This document shows, piece by piece, positions 1-6,031 of a DNA stretch of 10,527 nucleotides. Every line of letters begins with the position of its first letter. The first letter of the stretch is position 1. Both the position numbers and the translations under genes were made by a program. The notes under the pieces were generated by a model that saw only the letters and a program-made list of their open reading frames with translations, made no database searches and was not told where the DNA came from. Origin of the DNA: Betaproteobacteria bacterium (GTDB lineage Bacteria > Pseudomonadota > Gammaproteobacteria > Burkholderiales > SG8-39); the NCBI GenBank assembly GCA_019237595.1, contig JAFAGU010000146.1, forward strand, positions 1-10,527, given 5' to 3'.

Positions 1-231
1 TTCGACAAATCGCGCGGGCCTCTCGAGCAGGCCCTGGCGATCGACAAGGACCTCGCGCTGCCGACGCGCATCCTCCGCGACCTCATGCTGCTCGGGCGGG
101 CGGAACAGGGCAGGGGAGAAGGCACCCGCGCCCGCGCCTACTTCGCCCGCGCGCGCTCGGTCGCCGACGCGATTCCGGACGCGCCCGCTTCCGCCGAAGC
201 CGAGCGCCTCGGCGCGGCGCTCGGCAAGTAG
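1..231 (+). CDS. C-terminal fragment of a TPR-like helical-repeat protein (5' truncated by the window)
   Basis: Frame 1 is open from the first base to a TAG at 229-231 and encodes the last 76 residues of a protein that begins outside the window. The residues form amphipathic Ala/Leu/Arg-rich helices. The stretch ARAYFARARSVADAIPDAP resembles the second helix of a tetratricopeptide repeat and its following turn, and an earlier stretch, LEQALAIDKDLALPTR, looks like another repeat helix. No catalytic motif is present. The gene converges on the minus-strand CHAT gene, with only 7 bases between the two stop codons. Function cannot be assigned from the fragment; a TPR scaffold or partner protein is the best guess. 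The frame is well supported by its high-GC codon use, but the family is uncertain. Confidence 0.65.
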   Translation, partial: FDKSRGPLEQALAIDKDLALPTRILRDLMLLGRAEQGRGEGTRARAYFARARSVADAIPDAPASAEAERLGAALGK

Positions 232-238
232 CTCCGCG

Positions 239-3154
239 CTAGTCGCCTACGTAGACGAACGGCGCCCAGAAGTACGGGTGGCCGCGCGCGATTGTCCCGT
301 CCAGCGCGCTCGAGCGCACGCGCTGGCGTGCGCCTCGGAGTGCGGCGCCGGCCTCCGTCCCCTTGTGCAGCTCGCGGAAGAACTCCACCATCAGCTCGCG
401 CGTCGACCGGCTCTCCACCGCCCAGTGGCTGACGAGGAGCGCCTGCGCGCCGGCATACATGAAGGCGCGCGTGAGGCCGGCGAAGCCCTCGCCGTTCGTC
501 GCTTCCGCGCCCTCGCCCGCGGTGTTGCACGCAGACAGGACGACGAGCCTCGCATTCAGGTCCATGGAGGCCACGATCTCGTTCATGGTGAGAAGGCCGT
601 CCTCGCCCTTCAGGTCCCCGGAGAGCGAAAGCACGAGCGCCGGCTCCGCGTCGCTCGGCGCCGCGGCGGGCGCACGCTGGTCCCAGGCGAGCTCGAGCGG
701 ACGGGCCGCGGCGACCAGGTTGCGCTGCGCGCCGGCGGTGGCCCCTTCGCTCGTGACGGCGGCGCGCACCTGCGTGAATTCGCCGCCGAGCAGGCCATGC
801 GTCGCGAAGTGCACGAAGCGCGTGGTCTTCAGGTCGAGCGTCTTGGCGGTGTGCTCCTGCGCCTGGCCGCGCAGGAAGAGGGAGGACTTGCCGCCGAGCA
901 CGGCGGCGATCTCGCGCGCCTCGTCCGCCGTGTCGGGAAGGCGGGGGATTTCGATGGCGCCCGATGCGCTCGGCCGCGCCGAGCGCGAAATCGCCGCGAG
1001 CATCGGCCGGGCGGGCGCGGTGCCGGGCGCGTCGAAGACCGGGTCCGCGAACGAGACGAGCTCGCGGTCGTGGCGCACGGCGGGCTTGCGGTAGAGGCGC
1101 ATGGAGCTCAGCGCCGCGAGGCTCGGCAGGTAGGCGAAGCGATGCCGCTCGCCGAGGTACGCGAGGCCCGAGTATTCGCCCAGGAGCGGCGCCTTGCCGC
1201 GGGCGTCGGAGAACTTGCGCTGGTCCGCCTCGTCCCAGCGCGTGACGAGCATTTCGAAGGGCAGCGTGTGAAGCGCCCCGTCCGGAACGACGAGCAGTCG
1301 CTCCGCGCCGGCGAGATTGGAGGCGAGCGGCTCGAACACCGCGCGGTAAAGGCGGTGCAGCACCGAAGGGTCGAGCCGCGCGAGCTGCTCGACGATGGAA
1401 CGGCCCACGTCCTCCGGCGGCCGCGCCGCGGTGACGAGCGCGGCGATCTCCGCCCGGCCAAGCGGCAGCTCGACGAGCCGGAAGCGCTCGCGGGTGATGA
1501 TGAACGCGATCGAGCGGCCCGGTAGAAGCGAATACGTGACGAGCGTCTCGCCGGGCTTGAGGAGCGTGCGCTGAAGGGTGTCGACCGTGACCGGTCGCGG
1601 CTGCGTGAGCTCCATGTAGCGCGGATACTTCTTCCACAATTCGTCTTCCACTTTCGCAAGGTCCGCCTCCGCCGCCTGCATCGCCTGCGCTGCCCGATCG
1701 CGCGCCGCGACCATTCGAGCGCGGATGTACGGGTCCTGCACCCTCTGGCTCGTCCCGTTTTCCGGCTCCTCGTCGCGCTCGAGGTTGTCGTCCGCCGCGG
1801 CGCTTCGCTTCCGGCGCCATTGGGCGACGCTTTCGCGCAGCTGCTGCTGCCTGGACCGCAGGTTCTTGAACTCCGGGTCCGTGACGAAATGGCCGGCGTC
1901 TGCCTTGCGCAGCATCTCGGAGAAAATGCGGCTTTGCGTTCGCGACACGAGCGCGAGCGCCTCGCGATCGAAGCCTCCGGACGGTTCGGCGGCGTGGAGC
2001 CGCAGCAGCAGCTCCGTCATCTCGAAGTAGAGCGGCGAAAAGCGCGCCGCGTAGCCCTGGCGGGTGTCCTCGTCGATCCCTCTCGTCTGCGCGAATAGTC
2101 GATCGACGGCATCGGTGGACCGGCGGTACGGATCGAGGGCCGCCTTCAGCTTGCCGTTCTTCGCCAGGACGCGGCCATAGGCCCATTGCACCTTCGTTTG
2201 CTGCTCGGTCCCTTCGTATGCGGCGCCGGCGAGCGCCGCGCGGCTGAGCAGGGATTCCGCCTCATCCATCCTGCCTTGCTTTTCGGCGAGCTCGGCGAGC
2301 CCTCCCAGCGCGCGGACCGCCAGAGGGTGATTGGGCCCAAGGGACTCCTCCGCCGATTGCAGCGCCCGCTCGTAAGCCTGCCGCGCTTCGCCTAGGCGCT
2401 TGAGCTGCGAGAGGGCGACGGCGCGCAGCAGGAACCACTCGGTTACCGGAGCGCGCTGAGCCATGCCGGACTCGGCATTGCGCGTGGGCCCGCGCGTCCT
2501 GCGCTCGACCTCTTGGTACCGGCCCTGCAGGAGATTCAGCTCGGCGAAAAGGCGCTCGGTCTGGCCGCGTCGTTGGGCCGTATGCGCCTGCACCTCCCGC
2601 AGATGGCTTTCCGCCTCGTCATACCGACCGACCGCGATCTCGACTCTTGCCACATCCTCATGTGCCCGCGCGAAGTCCGACTCGAGCTGCGCATCCTTGT
2701 CGGCCACGAGCTTCGCGCGCTGCAGACCTTCTTGGAGAGCGCTCCTTGCATCGGCATAACGCGACTGCAGGGTGTATACCTCCCCGAGGCTGAGGAGAGT
2801 CCTCACCGCCTGTTCGGAGTTCCGCCCCGGCGCGCGCTCGATGGCGACCAAAGATTCCTTCAGCATCGCCTCGGCATCGGCGAACTTGCCGCGAAGCCGC
2901 AGGATATTGCCGAGCTGCCGGTAAGCCGCGCCCCGCCTTTGTTCCGGGACCCATGGAGCCAAGCCAACGCGCTGGCGGGAAAGCTCTTCCGCGAGCTCGT
3001 AGTTTCCCGCGTCCGCGGCCGCTTCGGCCTGCTCGCCGAGCGCTCGGAAATTTGCGCCGGCGCCGTTGTTGCGCCCGCCGCGATGCTGCGCAATTGCAGC
3101 GGACGCCAAGCCGAGCAGAACTATGAGAAGTAGTTTGGCTACAGTCTTAGGAAT
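239..3154 (-). CDS. Exported TPR-CHAT protein, predicted caspase-like cysteine peptidase
   Basis: This protein of about 971 residues has three parts. A Sec signal peptide covers residues 1-22: a short Lys-containing n-region, a Leu/Ile/Val/Ala core and an AIA|Q cleavage site. TPR-like helical repeats run from about 35 to 420, including motifs such as GNILRLRGKFADAEAMLKES, RYDEAESHL and LGEARQAYERAL. A coiled-coil and charged linker (about 430-510) leads to a C-terminal CHAT domain (about 525-971). The CHAT catalytic pair is visible: His786 in HFATHG and Cys876 in VVLSACNTAGEG. CHAT domains belong to the caspase/separase clan of cysteine peptidases, so a proteolytic role is likely, and the signal peptide points to the periplasm or cell surface. 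Substrate and trigger are unknown. The start is placed at ATT (3152-3154), because GAGGGAG lies 5 nt upstream and the signal peptide begins there. A TTG at 3170-3172 (977 aa) lacks a ribosome site, and an ATG at 3250 would overlap gph. The gene follows gph by 28 nt. Confidence 0.88.
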   Translation of the reverse strand: MPKTVAKLLLIVLLGLASAAIAQHRGGRNNGAGANFRALGEQAEAAADAGNYELAEELSRQRVGLAPWVPEQRRGAAYRQLGNILRLRGKFADAEAMLKESLVAIERAPGRNSEQAVRTLLSLGEVYTLQSRYADARSALQEGLQRAKLVADKDAQLESDFARAHEDVARVEIAVGRYDEAESHLREVQAHTAQRRGQTERLFAELNLLQGRYQEVERRTRGPTRNAESGMAQRAPVTEWFLLRAVALSQLKRLGEARQAYERALQSAEESLGPNHPLAVRALGGLAELAEKQGRMDEAESLLSRAALAGAAYEGTEQQTKVQWAYGRVLAKNGKLKAALDPYRRSTDAVDRLFAQTRGIDEDTRQGYAARFSPLYFEMTELLLRLHAAEPSGGFDREALALVSRTQSRIFSEMLRKADAGHFVTDPEFKNLRSRQQQLRESVAQWRRKRSAAADDNLERDEEPENGTSQRVQDPYIRARMVAARDRAAQAMQAAEADLAKVEDELWKKYPRYMELTQPRPVTVDTLQRTLLKPGETLVTYSLLPGRSIAFIITRERFRLVELPLGRAEIAALVTAARPPEDVGRSIVEQLARLDPSVLHRLYRAVFEPLASNLAGAERLLVVPDGALHTLPFEMLVTRWDEADQRKFSDARGKAPLLGEYSGLAYLGERHRFAYLPSLAALSSMRLYRKPAVRHDRELVSFADPVFDAPGTAPARPMLAAISRSARPSASGAIEIPRLPDTADEAREIAAVLGGKSSLFLRGQAQEHTAKTLDLKTTRFVHFATHGLLGGEFTQVRAAVTSEGATAGAQRNLVAAARPLELAWDQRAPAAAPSDAEPALVLSLSGDLKGEDGLLTMNEIVASMDLNARLVVLSACNTAGEGAEATNGEGFAGLTRAFMYAGAQALLVSHWAVESRSTRELMVEFFRELHKGTEAGAALRGARQRVRSSALDGTIARGHPYFWAPFVYVGD

Positions 3155-3159
3155 TGTTG

Positions 3160-3166
3160 CTCCCTC
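3160..3166 (-). promoter_or_regulatory. Shine-Dalgarno sequence that decides the CHAT gene start
   Basis: On the minus strand GAGGGAG is followed by the 5 nt CAACA and then ATT. Its GGAG core sits at normal spacing from ATT and has no ATG, GTG or TTG at a suitable distance downstream. The only nearby standard start, TTG at 3170-3172, lies upstream of this site. That makes ATT the most economical start, unless the T is a sequence error for G. Confidence 0.6.
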
Positions 3167-3182
3167 GTACAATCGTACGCCG

Positions 3183-3854
3183 TCACAGGTGCGGCAGCAG
3201 TTCCAGCGGCCGGGCCAGCAGGACGTCAGGATTCCATGCGGCCGGTGCACCGTTGTCCGGGCTGGTGTAGCCCCATTCCACGGCGACCGCGCGCATACCG
3301 GCCGCGCGCGCCGCCTGGATGTCGCGGAGGTCGTCTCCCAGGTAGTCGCAGCTTCCCGGTGAAAGGTTCAGCCGCTCGGCGGCAAGAAGGAGCGGCGCGG
3401 GGTGCGGCTTGAGGTGCGGCGTCGAGTCGCCGCCCACGATGCAGTCCGGGGAAAGCGAGAGATCCGCGACGATTTTCTCGGTAAATCGCATGGCCTTGTT
3501 CGTGACGATGCCCCACGCGATGTCGCGCGAGCGCAGCGCGTCGAGGAGCTCGCCGACGCCCGGAAAGAGGCGGGTCTCGGCCATCACGTTCTCGCCGTAG
3601 TATCGAAGGAACGCGTCGCGCAGCGCCTCGTAATCCGCGTCGCCGGGTGCGCGGCCGAATCCCACGCGCACCATGCCGCGCGCGCCCATGGAGGCAAAGG
3701 GACGAACCGCGGGCACCTCGAGAGGCCCGAGGCCGCGTTCGCCTCGCAGCGCATTCAGCGCGGCGCAGAGATCGGCCGCCGTATCGGCAAGCGTGCCGTC
3801 GAGGTCGAAGAGGACCGCTCGCCCCTTGGTGCGAGGGGCGCCGCTAGCGATCAC
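3183..3854 (-). CDS. gph: HAD-superfamily phosphatase, probable phosphoglycolate phosphatase
   Basis: The 223-residue protein has all four HAD motifs: DLDGT at 17-21 (nucleophile Asp17, acid/base Asp19), Thr118 in VTNK, Lys149 in HLKPHP, and GDDLRD at 173-178 for Mg2+. A helical cap of type C1 lies between motifs I and II. This is the Gph pattern and length; Gph hydrolyses 2-phosphoglycolate, for example from DNA-end repair or oxygenase activity, to glycolate in the cytosol. The start is GTG at 3852-3854, which overlaps the last 11 bases of ubiG, so translational coupling is likely; no clear Shine-Dalgarno sequence is seen. The ubiG-gph pair is a recurring proteobacterial arrangement, and in some betaproteobacteria this phosphatase next to ubiG is named a Gph or MupP-like enzyme. 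HAD substrate specificity cannot be fixed from motifs alone. Confidence 0.9.
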   Translation of the reverse strand: MIASGAPRTKGRAVLFDLDGTLADTAADLCAALNALRGERGLGPLEVPAVRPFASMGARGMVRVGFGRAPGDADYEALRDAFLRYYGENVMAETRLFPGVGELLDALRSRDIAWGIVTNKAMRFTEKIVADLSLSPDCIVGGDSTPHLKPHPAPLLLAAERLNLSPGSCDYLGDDLRDIQAARAAGMRAVAVEWGYTSPDNGAPAAWNPDVLLARPLELLPHL

Positions 3855-4542
3855 GCACGCAGTGCAGGAGGTAATTGACGCTGGCGTCCGGCTCGAGGCG
3901 GTAGCGTTTCGCGAGCGGGTTGTACGTCATGCCGGTCATCGCCTCCGGCCGCAGGCCCGCCGCTCGAGCGAAGGACGCGAGCTCGGAAGGCTTCACGAAG
4001 CGAAGATAGTCGTGCGTGCCCTTGGGCAGCAGGCCAAGGATGTACTCCGCCCCGACGACCGCGAAGAGATAGGCCTTGGGATTGCGGTTGATGGTGGAGA
4101 AGAAAATCGAGCCGCCGGGCCGCGCAAGCCGCGCGCACGCGGCGACCATCGACGCGGGGTCGGGAACGTGCTCGAGAAGCTCCATGCAGGTCACCACGTC
4201 GAATGCGCCAGGCTCGCGAGCGGCGAGGTCCTCCGCGCTCACGCTTTCGTAGCGGATGTTCAAGCGGCTTTCCAGGAGGTGAAGCTGCGCTACGCGCAGG
4301 CCCTTCTCCGAAAGGTCGATGCCCGTCACATCCGCGCTTCGACGGGACATCGCCTCGGCTAGCACGCCGCCGCCGCAGCCCACGTCGAGGACTTTCTTTC
4401 CCGCGAGGCCGCCTGCGCCGGCGTCGATCCATTCAAGGCGCAGCGGGTTGATGTCGTGCAGCGGCTTGAACTCGCCCGCCGGGTCCCACCACCGATGGGC
4501 GAGGTCGCTGAATTTGCGCAGCTCCGCCGGGTCCGCGTTCAT
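3844..4542 (-). CDS. ubiG: Ubiquinone biosynthesis O-methyltransferase UbiG
   Basis: This 232-residue class I SAM-dependent methyltransferase carries out both O-methylations of the ubiquinone ring in the cytosol or at the inner-membrane face. The N-terminal FSDLAHRWWDPAGEFKPLHD and INPLRLEWI are characteristic of UbiG. SAM motif I is VLDVGCGGGVLAE at 51-63, the acidic residue for the ribose is Asp76 in GIDLS, LLEHVPDP lies at 122-129, and the family signature STINRNPKAY lies at 149-158. Length matches the family. The ATG at 4540-4542 is the only start that keeps the conserved N terminus. No good ribosome site precedes it, and the T-run of the ompA terminator ends just 16 nt upstream. The frame stays open far upstream through antisense of ompA, but that extension is not real. 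The gene ends inside the gph start region. Confidence 0.95.
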   Translation of the reverse strand: MNADPAELRKFSDLAHRWWDPAGEFKPLHDINPLRLEWIDAGAGGLAGKKVLDVGCGGGVLAEAMSRRSADVTGIDLSEKGLRVAQLHLLESRLNIRYESVSAEDLAAREPGAFDVVTCMELLEHVPDPASMVAACARLARPGGSIFFSTINRNPKAYLFAVVGAEYILGLLPKGTHDYLRFVKPSELASFARAAGLRPEAMTGMTYNPLAKRYRLEPDASVNYLLHCVRDR

Positions 4543-4558
4543 CGCGGCGCATTGTCCC

Positions 4559-4585
4559 AAAAAAAACCCCGCCGAAGCGGGGTTT
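4559..4585 (-). terminator. Rho-independent terminator after the OmpA protein at 4605
   Basis: On the minus strand the RNA would form AACCCCGC / UUCG / GCGGGGUU followed by a run of eight U. The stem has six G-C pairs plus flanking A-U pairs, and the loop is an extra-stable cUUCGg tetraloop. It starts 19 bases after the ompA stop codon and ends 16 bases before the ubiG ATG. Confidence 0.9.
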
Positions 4586-4604
4586 CGTTCTTCGCGCCGA
4601 CCTT

Positions 4605-5354
4605 CTAGCGCGAGGACTGCGAGCTGCCGGACGTGGAAGCGGCGGGCGCCGAGGAGCCTGCGCCGCTCGCGCCGGTCGAGGGCGCCGACCCGGCGGAGGC
4701 TTGCCGCTGCCCGAGCACCTCGACTTCGACCCGGCGGTCGGGCTGCAGGCAGGCGACGAGCTTCTGGTTCGACTTGCGCGCCGGACCCATGTTGTCGCAC
4801 TGGTGGCCGGTCACGGGATCGGCTTCGCCACGGCCCTCCGCCTGCAGGCGGTCGGTCTGGCCCGAGAGCCTCTGCGCGAGGTAGTCGCGAACCGCCTGCG
4901 CGCGACGCTCCGAGAGCCGCTCGTTGTACTGCTCGGTGCCGATCCGGTCGGCGTAGCCATCGATCTGCACGCGGTCGATCTGCGCGTCGCGCAGGTTGCC
5001 CGCGAGCTCGTCGAGCTTGCTCTGGCCGGCGGGCGTGAGCTCCGCCTTGTCGAAGGCGAAGAGGACGTCGCTCGAGAGCGAGACTTTCTCGATCACCTGG
5101 GGCGCGGCGGCGACCGGCGGGGGCGCTTCCTTCTCCGCGAGCGGCGCGGCGGGTGCCGCGGCGACCGGCACCGCGTCGCAGGGCGCGGCTGCCTTGTCCG
5201 GCGTCCAGTCGCCGGTCTTCCAGCAATGCCCGCTCGAGTCGGTGATCGCGCTGTTCGTGCCGCTCGTGACGTAACCGGGCACGGCGCCTGCCGCTCCGGC
5301 GACCAGCGCCAGGGCGACCGCGACCGCGGCTTGGCTCGGCTTGAATGGCTTCAT
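4605..5354 (-). CDS. OmpA-C domain envelope protein without a beta-barrel, with Ser-rich C-terminal tail
   Basis: The 249-residue protein has a signal peptide (residues 1-24, cut near AGA|V), then a short module with paired cysteines, HCWKTGDWTP plus Cys59-Asp60. An Ala/Pro linker follows (about 62-86), then an OmpA C-terminal peptidoglycan-binding domain (about 92-215). The domain shows VLFAFDKAELTPAG, the diaminopimelate-binding pair Asp136 and Arg151 in YADRIGTEQYNERLSERRA, and a loop with Cys186 and Cys202 typical of betaproteobacterial and neisserial OmpA-type proteins. There is no room for an eight-stranded barrel, so this is a periplasmic or outer-membrane-associated peptidoglycan anchor rather than a classical porin-like OmpA. 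A Ser/Ala/Gly tail (219-249) follows the domain, which is unusual. The start at 5352-5354 is supported by AAGGAGA upstream. It is flanked by terminators on both sides. No convincing promoter was seen in the 131 bases upstream. Confidence 0.9.
   Translation of the reverse strand: MKPFKPSQAAVAVALALVAGAAGAVPGYVTSGTNSAITDSSGHCWKTGDWTPDKAAAPCDAVPVAAAPAAPLAEKEAPPPVAAAPQVIEKVSLSSDVLFAFDKAELTPAGQSKLDELAGNLRDAQIDRVQIDGYADRIGTEQYNERLSERRAQAVRDYLAQRLSGQTDRLQAEGRGEADPVTGHQCDNMGPARKSNQKLVACLQPDRRVEVEVLGQRQASAGSAPSTGASGAGSSAPAASTSGSSQSSR
4608..4700 (-). repeat. Low-complexity Ser/Ala/Gly tail coding segment
   Basis: Residues 219-249 of the OmpA-C protein are almost entirely Ser, Ala, Gly, Thr and Pro. The segment lies beyond the last strand of the OmpA-C fold and looks disordered. 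The DNA shows imperfect short repeats of Ala/Ser/Gly codons rather than an exact tandem repeat. Confidence 0.55.
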
Positions 5355-5441
5355 CGTGCTGTCTCCTTGGGGAATAGGCCACAAGGACTAGCAATCGACG
5401 TGCCCCGTTCGGGCCATCGGGCCGCCCCGACACGCGGAAAC

Positions 5442-5466
5442 AAAAAAGCCCGCCGGAGCGGGCTTT
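5442..5466 (-). terminator. Rho-independent terminator after the OmpA lipoprotein gene
   Basis: On the minus strand the stem AAAGCCCGC pairs with GCGGGCUUU around a UCCG loop (UNCG class, closed by C-G), and the 3' arm continues into six U. It lies 19 bases downstream of the stop codon at 5486-5488 and 87 bases upstream of the next ompA start. Confidence 0.9.
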
Positions 5467-5485
5467 CGCAAGGCAGCGGCAGGCG

Positions 5486-6004
5486 CTACATCTTGCGCGT
5501 GCCGATGACCTCGATTTCGGTGCGGCGGTTCTTCGCGCGGCCTGCCTTGGTCTTGTTGCTCGCGACGGGCTGCTTCTTGCCCGTGCCTTCGGTGTAGATG
5601 CGGTTCGCCTCGATGCCCTTGGAGGCGAGATAGGCCTTGGTCGCCTCGGCGCGACGCACCGAGAGCTTCTGGTTGTAGGCGTCGGAGCCGATGGCGTCGG
5701 TGTGGCCGATCGCGATCACGACCTCGAGGTTCACGCCCTGCACCTTCGAGACGAGGTCGTCGAGCTTCGCCTTGCCTTCGGGCTTGAGCGTCGCCTTGTC
5801 GAAGTCGAAGAGGACGTCGGCCGCGAAGGTGATCTTCTCGGCCACGGGCTTGGGCGCGGGTGCCGGCGCGGGCGCCGGCTGCTCGACGGCGCGAGGCGCG
5901 GGCGCCTCGGCCTTGGGCTCGGGCGCGGGCTTGGGCGGCTCCTGCGTTGCGCAACCCACCAGGAATGCGAGCACCGCCGCCGGATACCAGGACTGGAACT
6001 TCAT
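5486..6004 (-). CDS. OmpA-C domain lipoprotein, Pal-like
   Basis: The 172-residue protein begins with a lipoprotein signal: hydrophobic residues 8-17 ending LVGC, with Cys18 as the lipidated residue. Position +2 is Ala, so sorting to the outer membrane is expected. A long Pro/Ala/Lys linker (about 21-54) spans toward the cell wall and is followed by an OmpA-C peptidoglycan-binding domain (about 57-168). The domain has VLFDFDKATLKPEG and the conserved Asp103/Arg118 pair in GHTDAIGSDAYNQKLSVRRA. Overall it resembles Pal or small OmpA/MotB-type lipoproteins, but there is no tol gene in the window, so it is not called pal. It lies 27 nt after the deaminase stop codon, probably in the same transcript. 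AAGGGGGG precedes the ATG by 5 nt, and a strong terminator follows the gene. Confidence 0.92.
   Translation of the reverse strand: MKFQSWYPAAVLAFLVGCATQEPPKPAPEPKAEAPAPRAVEQPAPAPAPAPKPVAEKITFAADVLFDFDKATLKPEGKAKLDDLVSKVQGVNLEVVIAIGHTDAIGSDAYNQKLSVRRAEATKAYLASKGIEANRIYTEGTGKKQPVASNKTKAGRAKNRRTEIEVIGTRKM
5843..5944 (-). repeat. Pro/Ala-rich linker coding repeat in the OmpA lipoprotein
   Basis: Residues 21-54 are dominated by Pro, Ala, Lys and Glu, including APAPAPAPKP. The DNA is a run of imperfect GCG/CCC-type codon repeats. It is a wall-spanning linker and a likely site for length change by slippage. Confidence 0.6.
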
Positions 6005-6031
6005 GAGCGCCCCCCTTAAAGGCTTTTTGTT

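Noticed and set aside
278..1525. Plus-strand reading frame of 415 codons antisense to the CHAT gene
   Set aside because: Composition is Arg/Glu/Gly-rich without motifs, and it mirrors the coding frame on the other strand. No ribosome site or promoter is seen.
138..2186. Long minus-strand reading frame (682 codons) overlapping the CHAT gene in another frame
   Set aside because: Its translation is Arg/Ala/Gly/Pro-rich with no recognisable domain, as expected for an off-frame shadow in GC-rich DNA. The overlapping CHAT frame has clear TPR and catalytic motifs.
239..3154. TPR-CHAT as part of a type III-E CRISPR (gRAMP/Craspase) system
   Set aside because: No repeat array, Cas7-type fusion or other cas gene is in the window, and the protein carries a signal peptide, so it would not meet a cytosolic effector.
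3155..3250. ATG at 3250 as the CHAT gene start
   Set aside because: It would overlap gph by 68 nt, put 32 Cys/Trp-rich residues with no export features before the signal peptide, and ignore the Shine-Dalgarno sequence at 3160-3166.
4543..5433. Upstream extension of the ubiG frame, giving a 529-codon frame
   Set aside because: It runs through a strong terminator and the whole overlapping ompA gene in a different frame, and UbiG proteins start at the conserved MNAD...FSDLAHRWWD region.
5355..5441. Promoter for the OmpA gene at 4605-5354
   Set aside because: Only poor hexamers at poor spacing were found (for example TTGCTA and CTATTC 11 nt apart), so no promoter is claimed.
5843..5944. GC-rich repeats in the OmpA linkers as CRISPR or tandem DNA repeats
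   Set aside because: They are imperfect and in frame, explained by Ala-Pro codon runs in protein linkers.
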